Notes under the pieces: model-generated
Seen by the model: only the letters and a program-made list of their open reading frames with translations
Databases searched by the model: none
Told to the model about the DNA's origin: nothing
Program-made: the position numbers and the translations under genes
DNA from: Stenopsyche tienmushanensis
Taxonomy: Eukaryota; Arthropoda; Insecta; Trichoptera; Stenopsychidae
DNA length: 64,000 nt
Assembly (NCBI GenBank): GCA_008973525.1
Contig: WACJ01000040.1
Coordinates: forward strand, 682,001-746,000
Direction: 5' to 3'
Shown: positions 32,401 to 44,877 of the stretch, in pieces
How the letters are laid out: each line of letters starts with the position of its first letter
How positions within the stretch are numbered: position 1 is the first letter of the stretch

Positions 32401-35400
32401 ACATTAAAATAAATAAAATAAATAACCAAGACTCATAAAACTTATTCGAGAATTATTCTCGATTGTTGTTTATCGAATGGAAATATATTCTCTTAAAGGT
32501 GCTTAATTAATCTTTTCTTCAACATGATAATATCGATATGAAGTATAAGGCCCAATCCACACTATGGTGCCGGTAACGGTTCGATCTCGCTCTCGGTCTC
32601 AGTCCGGTCAAATATTCTCATACAAGAAACGGAATTGGAACGATCCGATAGTGTGAATACTTTGATTGTTTCTTGTGTAAGAATATTTGATCGGACCGGG
32701 ATCGGAGCGAGATCGAACCGTTACCGGCATCATAGTGTGGATCTGGCCTAATAGATACGGGGTTCAGATTTTTTTAGAATTTCATACGATGTACCAAATA
32801 CATATCATGGTAGCGCGCGGGTGTTTTTTTAGCACAGTAAGGGAAAGGATAAAATCTACCGATAATTTGGAGCAACGAGTGACTATAAAAATATGAATAA
32901 GTAAAACTGTATTTAGATCCTGAAAAACTCTTCCGTAAATGCTTCCGAAAGCGTCCATTAAATAGCACTAAGGATAATCGTCTCTTACGTTCAACCACAA
33001 AGCTTCATCCGATTAATCATATTTCGTTCCACATAACGTCGCCATTGACTGAATGCATAGCGTTGCATAACAATGCAATCATCGTCGAAGCTGTCACTCG
33101 TCATAGCGAAGTTTTAGAACCTGTTCCGCGGCCAACCGGGTCGACATTTTAGTATTCGATTTCCTCCCGATTTCTCCAACAAACCGGAAGTCGAAGCATT
33201 ATCTTATATTGAATAAATAAAAAATTGCATAACAACGCCGAATTGCTTCTAATTATTCATACATTGTGCACATGTTTGCCAAACTTTTACCGCCGACACG
33301 TTAAATTTCGCTAATTTCGTGTCTTCTCCGCTACGTGTTATTAAATAGAGAAGATTAGCGACGAAGAGCACAATGAGGGAAATTTTTTCGTTTTTTTAAT
33401 GACTTTCCAATTAACACTCAATGGAAAAATAAAGACAATACGACTTTGATAATAAAAAATGTTATACACACATTGCATAGAATCTTCGCACGGTTTCGCT
33501 TCGTAATGTTTTTGTCCAACGAAATGCTATAACAGACTGCCATTGTGTATTTGAGACCAATCAATACATTTGAGAAGCAATTTAAAGCACTCAATTTATG
33601 CCTATTTAAAGAACAAGTGAAACTTTGCAACGGTATTGAAACAACGGTAGTACACAAAAAAATGCTATTTTATTTGGCAAAGGATTGAAATCAAAAAAGA
33701 TACACAGACTATCTGCAAAAATGTATGGTGTCATATCAAAGTTTCAAAAATGTCTTAAAGATGGCTTAAAGTGGCCATAGGAGGTTAAAGAAAAAACCAA
33801 AATCTAAAGAAATATTGTAATAGTATTGAATATTTTAAAAATAATATTAATATCATAGGAGTATTTAGCTAACATCTGAGCTTAGTCGTTAGTTAGACAG
33901 TTTTATAGCGTTAAATTGTCGCCATCATCATCATCATCAAAGAAAAGTGGATTTGCACATTAAACTTAAATCAAAAAGATGTTGATCGAGACCTGGTCAA
34001 CCATCAATGGTAACATTCAAGCAAAAGCAGATCTTGTAGAATGTCATATTGGATCTTTGGACTGATATGCGGAAATATAATTTATATATGTAATAACAAT
34101 CGGTGCTGAAAATGTATAGTAAATTTATAAGCTGGACAGAACTTATTCGACACATGAATTGCGAATTAATTGTTAAAATATATTGATCTCGGATAATCCC
34201 TTTTAACAATGCCGCGAGCCGTTTATCATTTTGCGATGTTCAAGCATTCCCAAACATTTAATCGCAAAAAATGCTAAATTATTTATTTACGTTTTTTGAT
34301 CATACATTATCCTATGAATTTAAGATTATGATAATTTAAATAGATTATATTGCAGATCATTACCGAAGAACAATGACATTGGGCATTAAAAGCGACAATT
34401 TCAGAGATTAAATTTCTGAGGCATTCAGGGCTTATAAAGTTATTGCGCTAAAAAATGAGACCTCAATTAGGTACAAATGTGTCACGCTAGCTTTTATATT
34501 ATAGTACGTAATAGTAGCTCATCCACATGCTAATTTGTCACTAGTGCGAGCGTGTGCGAATACAAATTTCACTTTCTGTATGCACACGTCGCTATCGAGA
34601 AAACGTGATAGAATTTTTTATGGTGCTCAAAGAAAGTCCACGTACAAACACAGTGGCTCTCAAACTCCTCGAGGCTATAAAAGTCGAAATGAAGAGCTCA
34701 TCTCAAGCATGACCATGATATATTTGACGAAAGAGCTACTGTCATCGTGAAATAGAAGAAACTGCCTTTGAATGTGACGGTGATTAGACAGTTTGTCGAT
34801 ATTGACGTTGATTTTCTTGATATGAGGAAAATTAACGACCACATATTCATTACCATTATTCAAATAATTCTTAACAGTCATTTTGTTCTATGCAAAAATT
34901 GCTGTCCTATAAATGTCTTTATAAAAACCATGTTGTTTCAAATAAATTGAAAATAAACAGAAATTATTTGTGGGATTCAAAGTATCACTAAATTTATATT
35001 ATTGATGATGATGACAGATTTGCGCAGAAGTTAAATTTTAATCCTAATTTTGCCTCTCAAACAACCAAAAAACGCGATCGGATACCCTTTTCAATGTTTT
35101 TTTTTTAACTTAATTCATATATTTATAGTAAAAATTATATTTCAATAGTTTTTCAATGTAAGAACGAGAGCTTTTCGAATTAAATGTATAATTTTACAAA
35201 TAAATAAATTTAAAAAAATAGAATACACGTTTCAATGAGATGTTTTAACAATGTTTTTATTCTATAATTATAGATAAATATTTCATTTAGTGCGCAAATT
35301 GTTAGAATTTTTATCCAAAGAACTATTTTACCAGTAGTTAAATGTATCAGTTAAAGAAAAGAAGTATAAAATAAGTTAATTTTATTAAAAAAAAAATGCT

Positions 35401-38400
35401 TAAAAATATTATTGCAAGTGGTCGAGTGATAAAATGACGACATTGTCGATGCGATTGGTTGAAAATTGATATAGTGCTCTTTTTAGTACAATTGTTAAAG
35501 TTTCTTCATTCATATGCATACAAAATAAACTACATGTTTAACAACAATAACAACAATGGACGCATGCTATTGTATTGCATCAGCAGTCATAGCACATGCA
35601 CATGCACATTTACATTAGTCATTCTTAACAGTTTTTGTTAATAGTTAAAATCATTCATGAAAATGCAGGCAGTATCAAAATGCACTAATGTCATGCGAAT
35701 ATGCTTATAATCAAACAATAATAAACAATCTTGAACAAAAATATGCATTCTTATATACATGTATTTTTTAAACAGTGCAAAGCATGAACAAATTAATGAT
35801 GTATTGTTGAAAGTCGCTGGTTATTTAGAATTGTTATGTATGAAATATAATAATGAGTGCCAATAGATGACTCTGTAAATTAATCAATTATCATAGATTC
35901 AAACCATTTTTTTAATTGATTCGAGACTGTCTCAAATTTAAATTCTAACCCCTTTGCGTCCGAACAGTTTTCATATCAATTTATTATAGTTAGATTAAAT
36001 ATTCATATCTTTGTTATGCCATTTTAATATGATATTAATAGAATTAGTGAAACGTTAATTATGCATCACACAATTAAAAATTATTGATTAATCGTGTATT
36101 TATACTTATGTACATGTATATAAAAGTGCACGTACATGTTATATATTTTGATACTTGGTCCTTATGTACAATGCTCGATATAATCTACATGGTGAGTTCC
36201 AATCCAATTTGTGTTATGTTCATGGGCTCTGTTCACTAGACACCACCAAACTTTCTGCATTCCAGACTTACTGTTATCATTGATCACAGATCCGTGATTT
36301 TCACCCACTCCCAAAGTGGTCGCAGACGCCAAAGGATTATCGAGGGAGTTCGAGTCTTGGACCCCGAGTGCTCCGGTTTTGGCGACGCGGTGACAACATC
36401 CTTTCAAGAGTCCTCCGCATCCGCCCTCGAGGAGTCCGCCGCTCATCCAACAGTAGAGGAAGAATTCGCAAGTACCGCCTTGGGTACATTGTTCACTATC
36501 CAGTCTTTTCTTAGTGGTTCTGACTTTCGGCGTTGTAAAGTCGACTGGATTCGTTTCTAAAGGAGGGCTCGGATATAAATAAGGACTAGATCTATGCTTT
36601 TTAATCGACGAGAATAAATACTGCAATGTTTTCGGTTGCCTTCCCCGGAACGATAGAGGATTGTCGCTCTTCGGCGGCATTGGCTCATTATATCGGGAGT
36701 CCTTCGCGGCGATAATTTTAGCGAAGGCTTTCTTTCCGTAAACATTACTCGATTTATAAGGATATTTGATCCTTTTGAATCTATGCTCATTACTGAATGA
36801 TCTGCGTTCTTGCTCAGCGACTTCTATGAATTATCAATCATATCAAAATTATAATATCGTTCCAAAATTAATAAACGGTTAATGTTATTCAATTAAATCT
36901 GTTATAATTTGTATTATTTAGTATGTTTAAAAATGAGCTACTGAATACATATCATGCAAGAGCAATAATTATAAAATACAACGCATTAATACATAATAAA
37001 AATACAAAACGTCCCATAAATACTATCGTAATTGTATTTTGAAGAAATAACTTCTGATAATCACATCAAATTTAATATTAAATCATAATGATTATTTTAG
37101 GGTTAATGTAAATTTATTTTCAATTGAGCCCATACACTTTTATATTCAGAATGCATGCATTTATGATCCATCATAGATTTAAGGATTTAATAAAAAGATC
37201 TACAACAAGTTTTCATTTCAATATCATATGTGTTTGAGCTACAGTGAGATACGCGGAAAAAAGAAAGAGAAATAATTTAAAAAACTGCAGCCTGCCATGA
37301 TTACCTCAAACGTTTTCTCAGAATTTCGTTACAATTATTTAGTTCAAAATTAGCATTTCATCAAGGATATATAACACATTCGCATAAACGCTGATGATTA
37401 TTTAAAATGGCCCACGCATTCGATGATATACGAGAAGAAAACATGCATCCAAAATATCCGGCTCATATGCATTTGTGACGTCATTTTATGTGAAGAACAA
37501 AAACATCTGCTCTGAGAAGGAGAGAAAGTGCTTTTACGAAACTCAATACAGAGTGACTCATGTAACTCTAGTGATATAAAGGCTTTTAAGAACCGGTAGA
37601 CCCTCAGAAGATTAATCATACTAGCCGGAAGTTACTTACATCCATCGTACATATGCATTTATTTACTACGAAATCATACAAAACTAATATTTTCAGCATT
37701 AATTTCCAATAAAATTAAAATATGTCATTGCGATTTAATGGTGGTTTTTCGCGTTTTGAAAGTTTGCAATGCACGAACGCCAATACTGAATTATATGCTC
37801 CAAATAGGTCCATGCACTTTCCATACTTTTCATGCGTGAAGCGATTTTTTACTTATCAAATCATTCGATTTTGCACTGATATTTGACGAATCAACAGAAT
37901 TTAACACTCAATATGTGGCATAGAACAAGAACAACTAATAGTTTATGCGCAAGAGCTTCTTGGTCGTGCGTATCAATCATACACAATGGTCTTCATGAAT
38001 TCATAATCGACATTGATATTCTACTGATGACGAACATCTTCCGTTCTTCCATCGTGGTTTATGGACAAGCTTGAATTTAAAGGGCTTCAAATATATACAT
38101 TTAGAACACAACTATTGCAAAGACTCTTTCTATTGCAATCGCAATACTTTTTCCTTTGTAAAAATAGATATAATCAAGACTTCCTGCATAGATATATACA
38201 CTTATATAACAGTAATTTTCAACCTATAATATCTATATACCAGTGTGATTAAATACAAGAAGTGAAATAATATGAACACTTGATGCCCTAGAACTTAGAC
38301 CGGAATGAGTTAATTAGTCTAACAAATATACATTTTAAACAAGAAAAAGGATCGTTTCATAAAGATATTTTAAAGCAATTAAGAGTAAAATGATCTCAAT

Positions 38401-41400
38401 ACAATTTAATTTGGACCGTCATATTTAATTGTATTGTTATAGACGTGGAATCGGAGAAATGAAGGCTGTGAAATATAACTAATTTGATTCAAACAAATGT
38501 GTTCCTACAGAAACACAAACGACAGTGAATAGATTACATGTTTGGGTGCTTATTAGCAAGACTTCGAACCGAAACTGAACCGAAAACCGATATTAATTGT
38601 TCTGTTAAATTAATACTTTTTAAATAATAATGTTATCAATCCAAATTCCAGCTTATTATAATTATTGTTTAACTCATCTCTTTATATATATTTGCTATGT
38701 ATCCAGACTAGGACTCCCAGTTTTAAATTTGCTTCCTAGTGCTTTGCTATCTATATTATTATATACATCTAGTTCTAGTTATTATATCTTTAATCAATTA
38801 TTTATATTATATTTTATAGCTCTAAAATTCTAGACATTTTCTAGGAAGATATGTCTTTAAATAAGTTGTAAATTCGTTAAGCAACGAAGCATGTTTGGAA
38901 CTCAATCGGAACGAAAACCGATATGAAAAAATAACGGTTCGAAGCCCTGCTTATTAGAAAATAAGTCGATAATTTCAGTGTCAATTAAGAGATTAAACTC
39001 TAAACGAGACTCGGAAGCTCTTTTTCTGGTCCACGAAGAAGTATGGCGTTATTAAAGAAAGGAAACGAACCACTCAACCAATCTTCATCTCACCCATAAA
39101 ATGAGGATATTGGATATAAAATTTGCATACGTCATCGCATGGACAAACATTTGTATCGTCCGAATGATACATTACAGAAATGTGTATAAGATAGCGCCAG
39201 GAGTGAAAGTCTTTCACTCGTGGCCAGTCCATTGTGTAAGCGGACTTTCGCTTTTGACACGGCCACTCGAAAACTTCATCACACCCGGCTGCGACCTTCA
39301 GAGACCATCACATGGTCATCAGCTCACGTGACTGCCCACGTGGAAACATCAACACGATCTTTACGTAAAGGTGCTTGACCACTGCGGGCAATTTCCAAAA
39401 TTCGTGCGAAAGCCACTCGAAAAAATGCTAATGCGTCTTGTGACGAAGAACCGTGACAATCAGACTTGCGACGCCTAATCAGCATTAGTGGTCAACGAGA
39501 CCAGAAGCAGATCATTTCTAGCATTGAATTACCAAAAGCAATTCTGGTGAAATTTCACCCACACAATGAGAATGTCGAGGCGCAACACTAATATATCCAA
39601 ATCATGCTTAAACATGTCTTAAATATTTTCTTTTGATTCCATCAATGCAAGTATTTAGAGAAAAATGATCTTGATATAGATTCAGTCTGATTTCCTGGAT
39701 CTTAAATAGGCGATTATTAAAATCATGTAAAATATCATTTGAAAACTATGATAGATTCGCTGCTTACTCAAAGATGTGTGAAGATAAATAGGAAACAACT
39801 ACGTAAAAATGCCATATACAACAAGAAGACAAAGAGCGTTGGGTATAATATTAGGTCTTCCCGGAAGAAATCCATTATTTTCACACGCTCGCGTTTGAAT
39901 TCAATTTGTATCTGGTTGTACGTTTAATCAGCTTTATATAAGGATGTCCCATAAGTTTCTTTCGTTTTCATATTAAGAAAAAAATAAACAATAATTTGTA
40001 TAACATCAAAATGTATTGAACAATATATGATCCATTCTGTTCTATTACTTTTATCCAACTCTCCGGAAGCCTCATAATGCCTTCTTGCCAAAATTTTCCA
40101 GGCTTGTTGGTATAATATTGATCAAGGTACATTTTTATATCATTGTTTGAATTGAAAATTTTACCACGTAAAGAATTTTTCAATGAAAGAAATAAATAAT
40201 AATCTGAAGGGGCAATGTCCGGAGAGTATGGAGGATGAGGCAAAAACTTCCCAGTCAAATGATAGTAATTTATTTGTGACGAGCGAAGACACATGAGGCC
40301 TGACGCTATCGTGATGAAAAACAACGCCTCGTCTGTTCGCTAATTCTGGCCGTTTTCTGGCAATTGCTTCCTTTAGATTGTCTAGTTGGAAACAATATTT
40401 TGTTGAATTGATCATTTCACCTTGCTGAAGTAGCTCATAATAAACTAAGGGGGTAGTTGAAAGCTGAAAGGGGGTTCAGTCCCACCAAATGCATAGCAAA
40501 ACTTTTTTTGGATGTAGACCATGTTTAGCTACGGTTAAAGCTTCTGTACCCTTGGTCGAAGACCGTTTACGTTGGATATTCTCATAGAGTATCCAATTTT
40601 CATCTTCAGTGACAAGTCTCTTCAAAAAAGGTTGGCTATAATGTCGTTGGAGAAGAAGATCCCTTGTTGAAATATGCTGAAGTTTATTTGAGTGAGTCAG
40701 TTCATGAGGAAGCCACACATCTGAACGATTGATGTGGCCCAAATTTGTCAGATGATTATGGACGGATGTTCGTAGAATTTCTAACTTGTTAGCTATTTCG
40801 CGAACAGTATATCGCGGGTTTACTTCAACCATGGCCATTTTCCTATAAAAGTTTCCAATGGAAGTCTTCATAATCTGATTATGAATATGGCATCATAAAA
40901 AGGACAAACTAATTGTACACCACTTAAAAAATCATATGGATTTGTAAAAGCTTTACATTTAAAAATAATGGATTTCTTTTGGGATAACCTAATATATGAT
41001 TCTTTAAACTGAAAGCGCCAAATAATGTCAATATTGGAACTCGATGTGGTGTCTCAAAGTTGTATCATGGATGAAAAATGTTTTTGATCTATAAGGACGA
41101 CCAATATAATCAAACAACAATGTCCTGCCGTATGTAAAAAGCGTTTGGAAATACATCAATCATTGAAAATTGGAGGATACGTCACAGTTTGATACAAAAT
41201 TGCATAAGGAAATCGCCTAGAAAAAATGATCAAAGCTCTTATGTAAAATGATCGTTAAATATGTACATATGGAATAACAACACATCTGTATCGATAAATT
41301 CGTACGTGTGAAATCGTACAGAATTTCGACCATCCGAAGACAATGCGTCCGTCGATTTTGCATAATCCGAATTTTCAAAGGTCATTGCTTCCGAAAATGC

Positions 41401-44400
41401 ATATTAATGATGCAGATTTATCGTATGACGTGAGAAATATCGGGCCATATTCCACCATCAGATGACTCGACGAAAGTCGTCATCGTCGTCGCCGCAGAGT
41501 CCTTGGCACGTATTCGATTCGAAAATGATAAGCTCGGTGGTGGCTTTTTAACTTTCATCGAAGTCTTCGGCGATTGGAACGACACTATTTAGCGACGATT
41601 TCGTTTTTAATTATCGGCCATTGAGAGGTGCCTCATCGCCGGTCATCCGGATGATGGACGCCTGTGCTGTTGCATGTTGAAGAGCGAGCTCGTGAATTGC
41701 TTGCATGTGAACAACAACAAACATGGAGTCAAAGATTAATATTTCACTTTCATTATACTTTCAGTGAAAGTTATTGGCGCCCGAATGCTGCTTCTCAGAT
41801 ACCGAAATACCAAGAGTCGAGATGATGATGATATAATCATTTTATTCAGAAGAGATACTTTTCGAATGCCCCGTTGAATAATTTCGCTAGATGTCATGGA
41901 ACCGTCTTCGGATTTCTTTTTTTTTCAAGATGCAATCACTGCCTCACGATGATGGAGGAGTAAAAGGCAATTTGAAAATGTTCATCGGATGAATTACGAT
42001 AATGTACGCATGCGCAGATTCTGCCTAATTTATGTATTCTCATAGGCCGCTTTAGAAATATTGCACGATTGAAGTATTTTTTTTTCTAAGGAACCCATGC
42101 GACGTCTATACAATAGTTTTAATCCTAGACGAATGATTTAGTTATCCAGGAATGCTTATAAGATCAATACCTAGTTATGCGATTTGCCAATATTGCTGTT
42201 ATGCTAGCTTTGTAAACAACAAAGATCAAAACGCAATATAGCCAATCAACCAGTGGGTAATTTAAGCAAACAAACAACTAAAAGCATTCCAAATGTATAT
42301 AATATACTATTGGTTGAATCTTCAAATTAAAAAAAAAAGTTCAACAGGTTTTATGATTAAGCTTTATGTTGTGTATTATATAATAAAATAGGCTTACTCC
42401 TTGTGTAGTGATTGCTTTATGTTACGTATGGCGGCGCGGCGCATGCGCGTAACATCTCTATGCCGGAAATGTATACACTATAAAGAGTTATTCCTCTATT
42501 TCCAAGCAATTGCTACCACGCCTATGCAAGTCAAACTTTAAAAAAATCAATATAATCCTATATGTTTCAGACAAGAAGGGTTGTAAATACTTTAAGGGAC
42601 GTTTCTGCCTTGTTTGTTAAAAAAATAGTTTTTTCTTCGTGTATCAGAAAGAACCAATGTTTAAGAATTAATTCACTATATTTCAAGTCAATATAAATGA
42701 AATTCGCGAAGTTATAAGCCAACGAGGAGAAACTTTAAACGCGTTTTTCTCGAAACTACTTTTTCTAAGCTCATGGAAGTGCTTCCACACGTCTTAGATG
42801 AGCATTCTTTATGAAATTTGGTAAACATGTGTATAATAAACGTCTTCATTGTATAAACTATAATTATTTAAAAATATTCAAAAATGTTTATTTAATGAAC
42901 AAAAAACTACAAAAAATGTTGATAAAAACACAAACTTTTTTTCGATTGCTCATTATTTTTTTATTTTTCAATATTTTTTCTTAATTATAGTCTAAGCTTT
43001 ACACAATATTATACAAAGTACATATATGTTTAATTTTTTTGCTATAAATCACATGTTCAGGACTTAGGACTTCCATGGTGAAGAATGTCGTCAACCCACA
43101 AAATATAAATATTCTATATTTAATACTTTTTACATTAAAAAAATGTTAAAAAATCGATCACTTTTAGGCCCAATAAAGTAGAAACTTCCCTTAAACGATT
43201 TTCATCCATTGAATATCATTCTATCTATTTCTCTTTCATACATTTAATATGCATAATACTTGTCTACATTAAATCAAATGGTACCACAAAAAACACTACA
43301 TATTCATCATCAACTACATTTACAAAGCCAACAAATGATGTGAATGCCTTCATTTAATGAATAAACATCATTCAAACTCTTTAGTTCGCGTTCTCGAAAT
43401 ATGAAATTAATATGATTGGTCGATGTTTCGGATTGTTTCCATCAATCAAATGATACGTCGGAAATGCTAAATTAAAAAATATTATCGACGAACCTATCGC
43501 ACGAGCCTACACTTTCGCGGTTCGCGGCAAGCGGAGAAATTTGTCATCTATTTTTTTTTTAAATCAAATTCAATACATACAAAGCGTTTCACAATCTTCG
43601 TTGCTGTGTTTATTAATTATTGGTTTTGAAAATATTTCAGACGAATGTTATGAACTAAAGCTAATTATGTACATACATGATGATTAGTAAATGGACAATG
43701 TAACAAAATGCAGAATTAATCAGCACATCAACCCCGAAACAGCATGCATATATTGAAATAATCTGGTTTGAATTATGAATGAATCATTGATTATGTGAAT
43801 AATCGATTCGAATTATGCAATTTTCGATAGAATTTCGAGACCAAATAAGCTTGAGTCACATTTTCTCTTTCTTTTGGAAATGATGATGAAATGAAAATTT
43901 AGGTATTAGTCGAGTAAAGCGTCTAAGTAGCGTGATTTTGGATTTTGGATGCACTTACCACGGTCTCTGAGTTGACTGTCGTCACCTGTCGTTGTGATGT
44001 CTTGGAGGTTGAAGTCGTTCCGAATGTCTTGGACTGCGGCTAGGTCGTTCAGTCCGAAGTTCTGGTCTCGGAAGACGACGTTGTCGCTGTTGTAATTCGG
44101 CGACACGGAATTGCCAGTGCCCGCTTGGTGCGAATTCGACTGGAATTGGACTCCGTTTTCGTTTCCATACGGAAATACGACCCTCGGCGTTCGCGTCTTC
44201 CAAAAGGGCTGCACGCTCTTTGTTGGCGTATAACCACCGCTGTAATAGTTGTTTTTGATGATGGGCGTAAATTCGCCTTCGAATGCTGGCGCGTTGAAAT
44301 TGTAGGATTTGGGTGGAGCATAATATGGGTTTTGGAATGGATATCTGGGCTGATACGTTTTGGTCGCCGGATAGAATGGTCTTCGGAAATTGTCTGGGAA

Positions 44401-44877
44401 TTGAGCGCTGGGATCATATCCAACTTGATAATTGGCATATTCTTCTGAATATCCTCGTTGGGCGATCTCCTCCCTTTGTGATTCGGCAGCCGTCGGTTCA
44501 TTGTAATCGGAATCGTCTTCGAATTGTATCTTCGTTGATGGATTTGCAAATCTTGCATCGTTATATCTAGCCTCTTCCGAATAAGGATCATCCCTGAAAG
44601 TTATCTGAGATCGTCTCGCACCAGGGACTTCATCGAATTCTTCGATCGTTCCCAGATCGGGATTCTTCTCGTTGAATTCTTCGCCTATTCTTCTTTGACT
44701 GGCCTTGCTTTGCCTTTTGCTCTTAGTCTCGATCGGCGTAAAATTGATCTGTTGATTGTACAAGTTCCTCAATTGATCCTGCAGCTTAGGAGGACCTCTG
44801 CCTGGGCTATCTATAGCTTGAGCTAACAATATACTGGTGATCAATACTAAAATTTTCCATCTTCTCTCTCCGAACAT
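20447..44877 (-). CDS. secreted modular trypsin-like serine protease with disulfide-knot pro-region
   Basis: Six exons on the minus strand: 44877-43959, 36823-36272, 25290-25179, 24622-24369, 20913-20746 and 20676-20447. GT-AG junctions and phases all agree; 2235 nt, 744 aa. Residues 1-~22 are a signal peptide ([13 protein letters not shown]). Residues ~23-418 are a Pro/Asn/Tyr-rich linker. A six-Cys knot (C419, C425, C431, C442, C449, C450; around [11 protein letters not shown]) resembles insect clip/knot pro-domains. Activation site is R504|IVGG, with C492 just upstream likely to tether the pro-region. Triad: H544 (TAGHC), D596 (DVAVL), S695 (GDSGGP). D689 in the S1 pocket predicts trypsin-like cleavage after Arg/Lys. 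No residue of the catalytic machinery is missing. The domain resembles the conserved Drosophila CG8170 type from memory (tentative). It probably acts extracellularly in cuticle, matrix or proteolytic cascades; the substrate is unknown. Introns reach 11 kb and are full of transposon relics. Confidence 0.95.
21405..21640 (+). mobile_element. internally deleted mariner-like element
   Basis: The start (TGTATGGCAAATCATTATGG, then [12 protein letters not shown]) matches the 5' coding end seen at 56060. It runs almost directly into a C-terminal transposase stretch at about 21497-21635 ([13 protein letters not shown] ... [10 protein letters not shown]). The catalytic middle is missing, so this is a deletion derivative. 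Within protease intron 5. Confidence 0.65.
22600..22725 (+). mobile_element. mariner-like transposase C-terminal fragment
   Basis: Reads [20 protein letters not shown] at about 22620-22680, the third catalytic Asp region of mariner-type transposases (PDLTPLDFFLWG). A stop follows and frames are broken. Within protease intron 5 (20914-24368). Confidence 0.7.
23010..24075. mobile_element. decayed hAT-like element, related to 38557-38949
   Basis: TTTGAACCGAAACC and TGAACCGAAAACCG blocks at about 23030 and 24057 flank sequence (23750-24075) that matches 38590-38880 inverted, including CTAGTTCTAGTT-type and GGGAGTCCCAG motifs. Another dispersed repeat (23566-23712) is embedded. Boundaries are uncertain. 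Confidence 0.5.
23566..23712. repeat. inverted copy of the 5700-6106 dispersed repeat
   Basis: The reverse complement shares TTAACCATTCTACTTTACA, GATTGACT, TTATAATATATACTAA, CGTCATATCAGC and AAAAGCGGACCGATTG with 5805-6100. Confidence 0.65.
24181..24342. mobile_element. piggyBac-like MITE with TTAA target duplication
   Basis: 162 bp with inverted ends CCTTTCCTT and AAGGAAAGG, flanked by TTAA at 24177-24180 and 24343-24346. Same family as 32511-32848, 51544-51623 and the core of 8540-8669 (shared GGTGTACCAAATACA and CATAGTAGTGCG). It ends about 25 bp from protease exon 4. Confidence 0.75.
26830..27490 (+). mobile_element. RTE-type non-LTR retrotransposon fragment
   Basis: [14 protein letters not shown] at about 26830-26873 is the reverse-transcriptase EQAGFR.GR block. 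A [12 protein letters not shown] block follows at about 26940. An open stretch at 27077-27490 encodes the RT C-terminal region ([21 protein letters not shown], then [11 protein letters not shown]). In-frame stops and loss of the catalytic YADD region show it is dead. Within protease intron 2. Confidence 0.8.
29472..29500 (+). mobile_element. mariner terminal inverted repeat remnant
   Basis: GGTTGGTGCGAAAGTAATTG closely resembles the well-known mariner end GGTTGGTGCAAAAGTAATTG. No transposase remains beside it that I can read. Confidence 0.55.
29590..29700 (+). mobile_element. possible LTR end and tRNA-Leu primer-binding site
   Basis: TGGTGTCAGAAGTGGGAT at 29683-29700 is complementary to an 18-nt tRNA-Leu-type 3' end with CCA, the usual form of an LTR-retrotransposon primer-binding site. 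AATAAA lies just upstream at about 29595, as expected inside an LTR. No gag or pol follows; the other LTR was not found. Confidence 0.4.
31638..31716. repeat. inverted partner of the repeat at 1-79
   Basis: One mismatch in 79 against the reverse complement of bases 1-79. GAGA-rich sequence continues downstream (31717-31740) and may be the part cut off at the window start. Confidence 0.85.
32511..32848. mobile_element. piggyBac-like MITE carrying a nested MITE
   Basis: Left end TTAA|TCTTTTCTTC at 32507-32520, right end GGGAAAGG|ATAA at 32841-32852 (the TTAA mutated). Internal sequence matches 24181-24342. It is split by the 32549-32748 element. Confidence 0.7.
32549..32748. mobile_element. 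Harbinger-type MITE with TAA target duplication
   Basis: Exactly 200 bp. Inverted ends GGCCCAATCCACACTATG and GGCCAGATCCACACTATG (reverse complement of the right end), extending to GGTAACGGTTCGATCTCGCTC. Flanked by TAA at 32546-32548 and 32749-32751. Empty sites in sister MITE copies (…TATAATAGATA… at about 8568 and 24245) confirm both the insertion point and the 3-bp duplication. Confidence 0.85.
38557..38949. mobile_element. non-autonomous hAT element with 8-bp target duplication
   Basis: Inverted ends CAAGACTTCGAACCG and (reverse complement) CAGGGCTTCGAACCG, flanked by perfect CTTATTAG duplications at 38549-38556 and 38950-38957. 393 bp, non-coding. The interior has repeated CCGAAAACCGATAT blocks next to both ends. 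Related copies at 23010-24075 and 48052-48130. Confidence 0.88.
39941..40989 (-). mobile_element. near full-length, inactivated mariner
   Basis: About 1.05 kb between TA dinucleotides (39939-39940, 40990-40991), ends AGGATGTCCCATAAGTTTCTT and (inverted) AGGTTATCCCAAAAG. The minus strand shows, across several frames, the HTH region ([12 protein letters not shown]), first catalytic Asp region ([13 protein letters not shown]), FHHDSVRPH (second) and [13 protein letters not shown] (third; D34D spacing type). Frameshifts and a pyrimidine-rich indel near 40450-40480 inactivate it. Confidence 0.88.

Larger units (their letters stand above)
27500..36271. other. remainder of protease intron 2
   Basis: Mostly AT-rich non-coding sequence. 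Recognisable items: a mariner-end-like motif at 29474-29495, a retrotransposon primer-binding-like site at 29683-29700, the 31638-31716 repeat, and a MITE nest at 32511-32848. GC-richer patches without coding signal occur at 28080-28320, and a short GATCGATCAAAT-type tandem repeat at about 30857-30900. No nested gene is supported. Confidence 0.5.
36824..43958. other. protease intron 1
   Basis: 7.1 kb, donor at 43958-43957 and acceptor at 36825-36824. Holds a hAT element (38557-38949) and a mariner copy (39941-40989). Bases 41440-41720 are less AT-rich and lack coding signal. The rest is AT-rich with nothing recognised. Confidence 0.6.

Noticed and set aside
36294..36560. 88-codon plus-strand frame opposite protease exon 2
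   Set aside because: Shadow of the cysteine-knot exon; the minus strand has phase-matched splice sites and conserved cysteines.
43982..44591. Several overlapping frames on both strands within protease exon 1
   Set aside because: The minus-strand frame from 44877 has a signal peptide and splices in phase to the protease; the others are composition-driven shadows.
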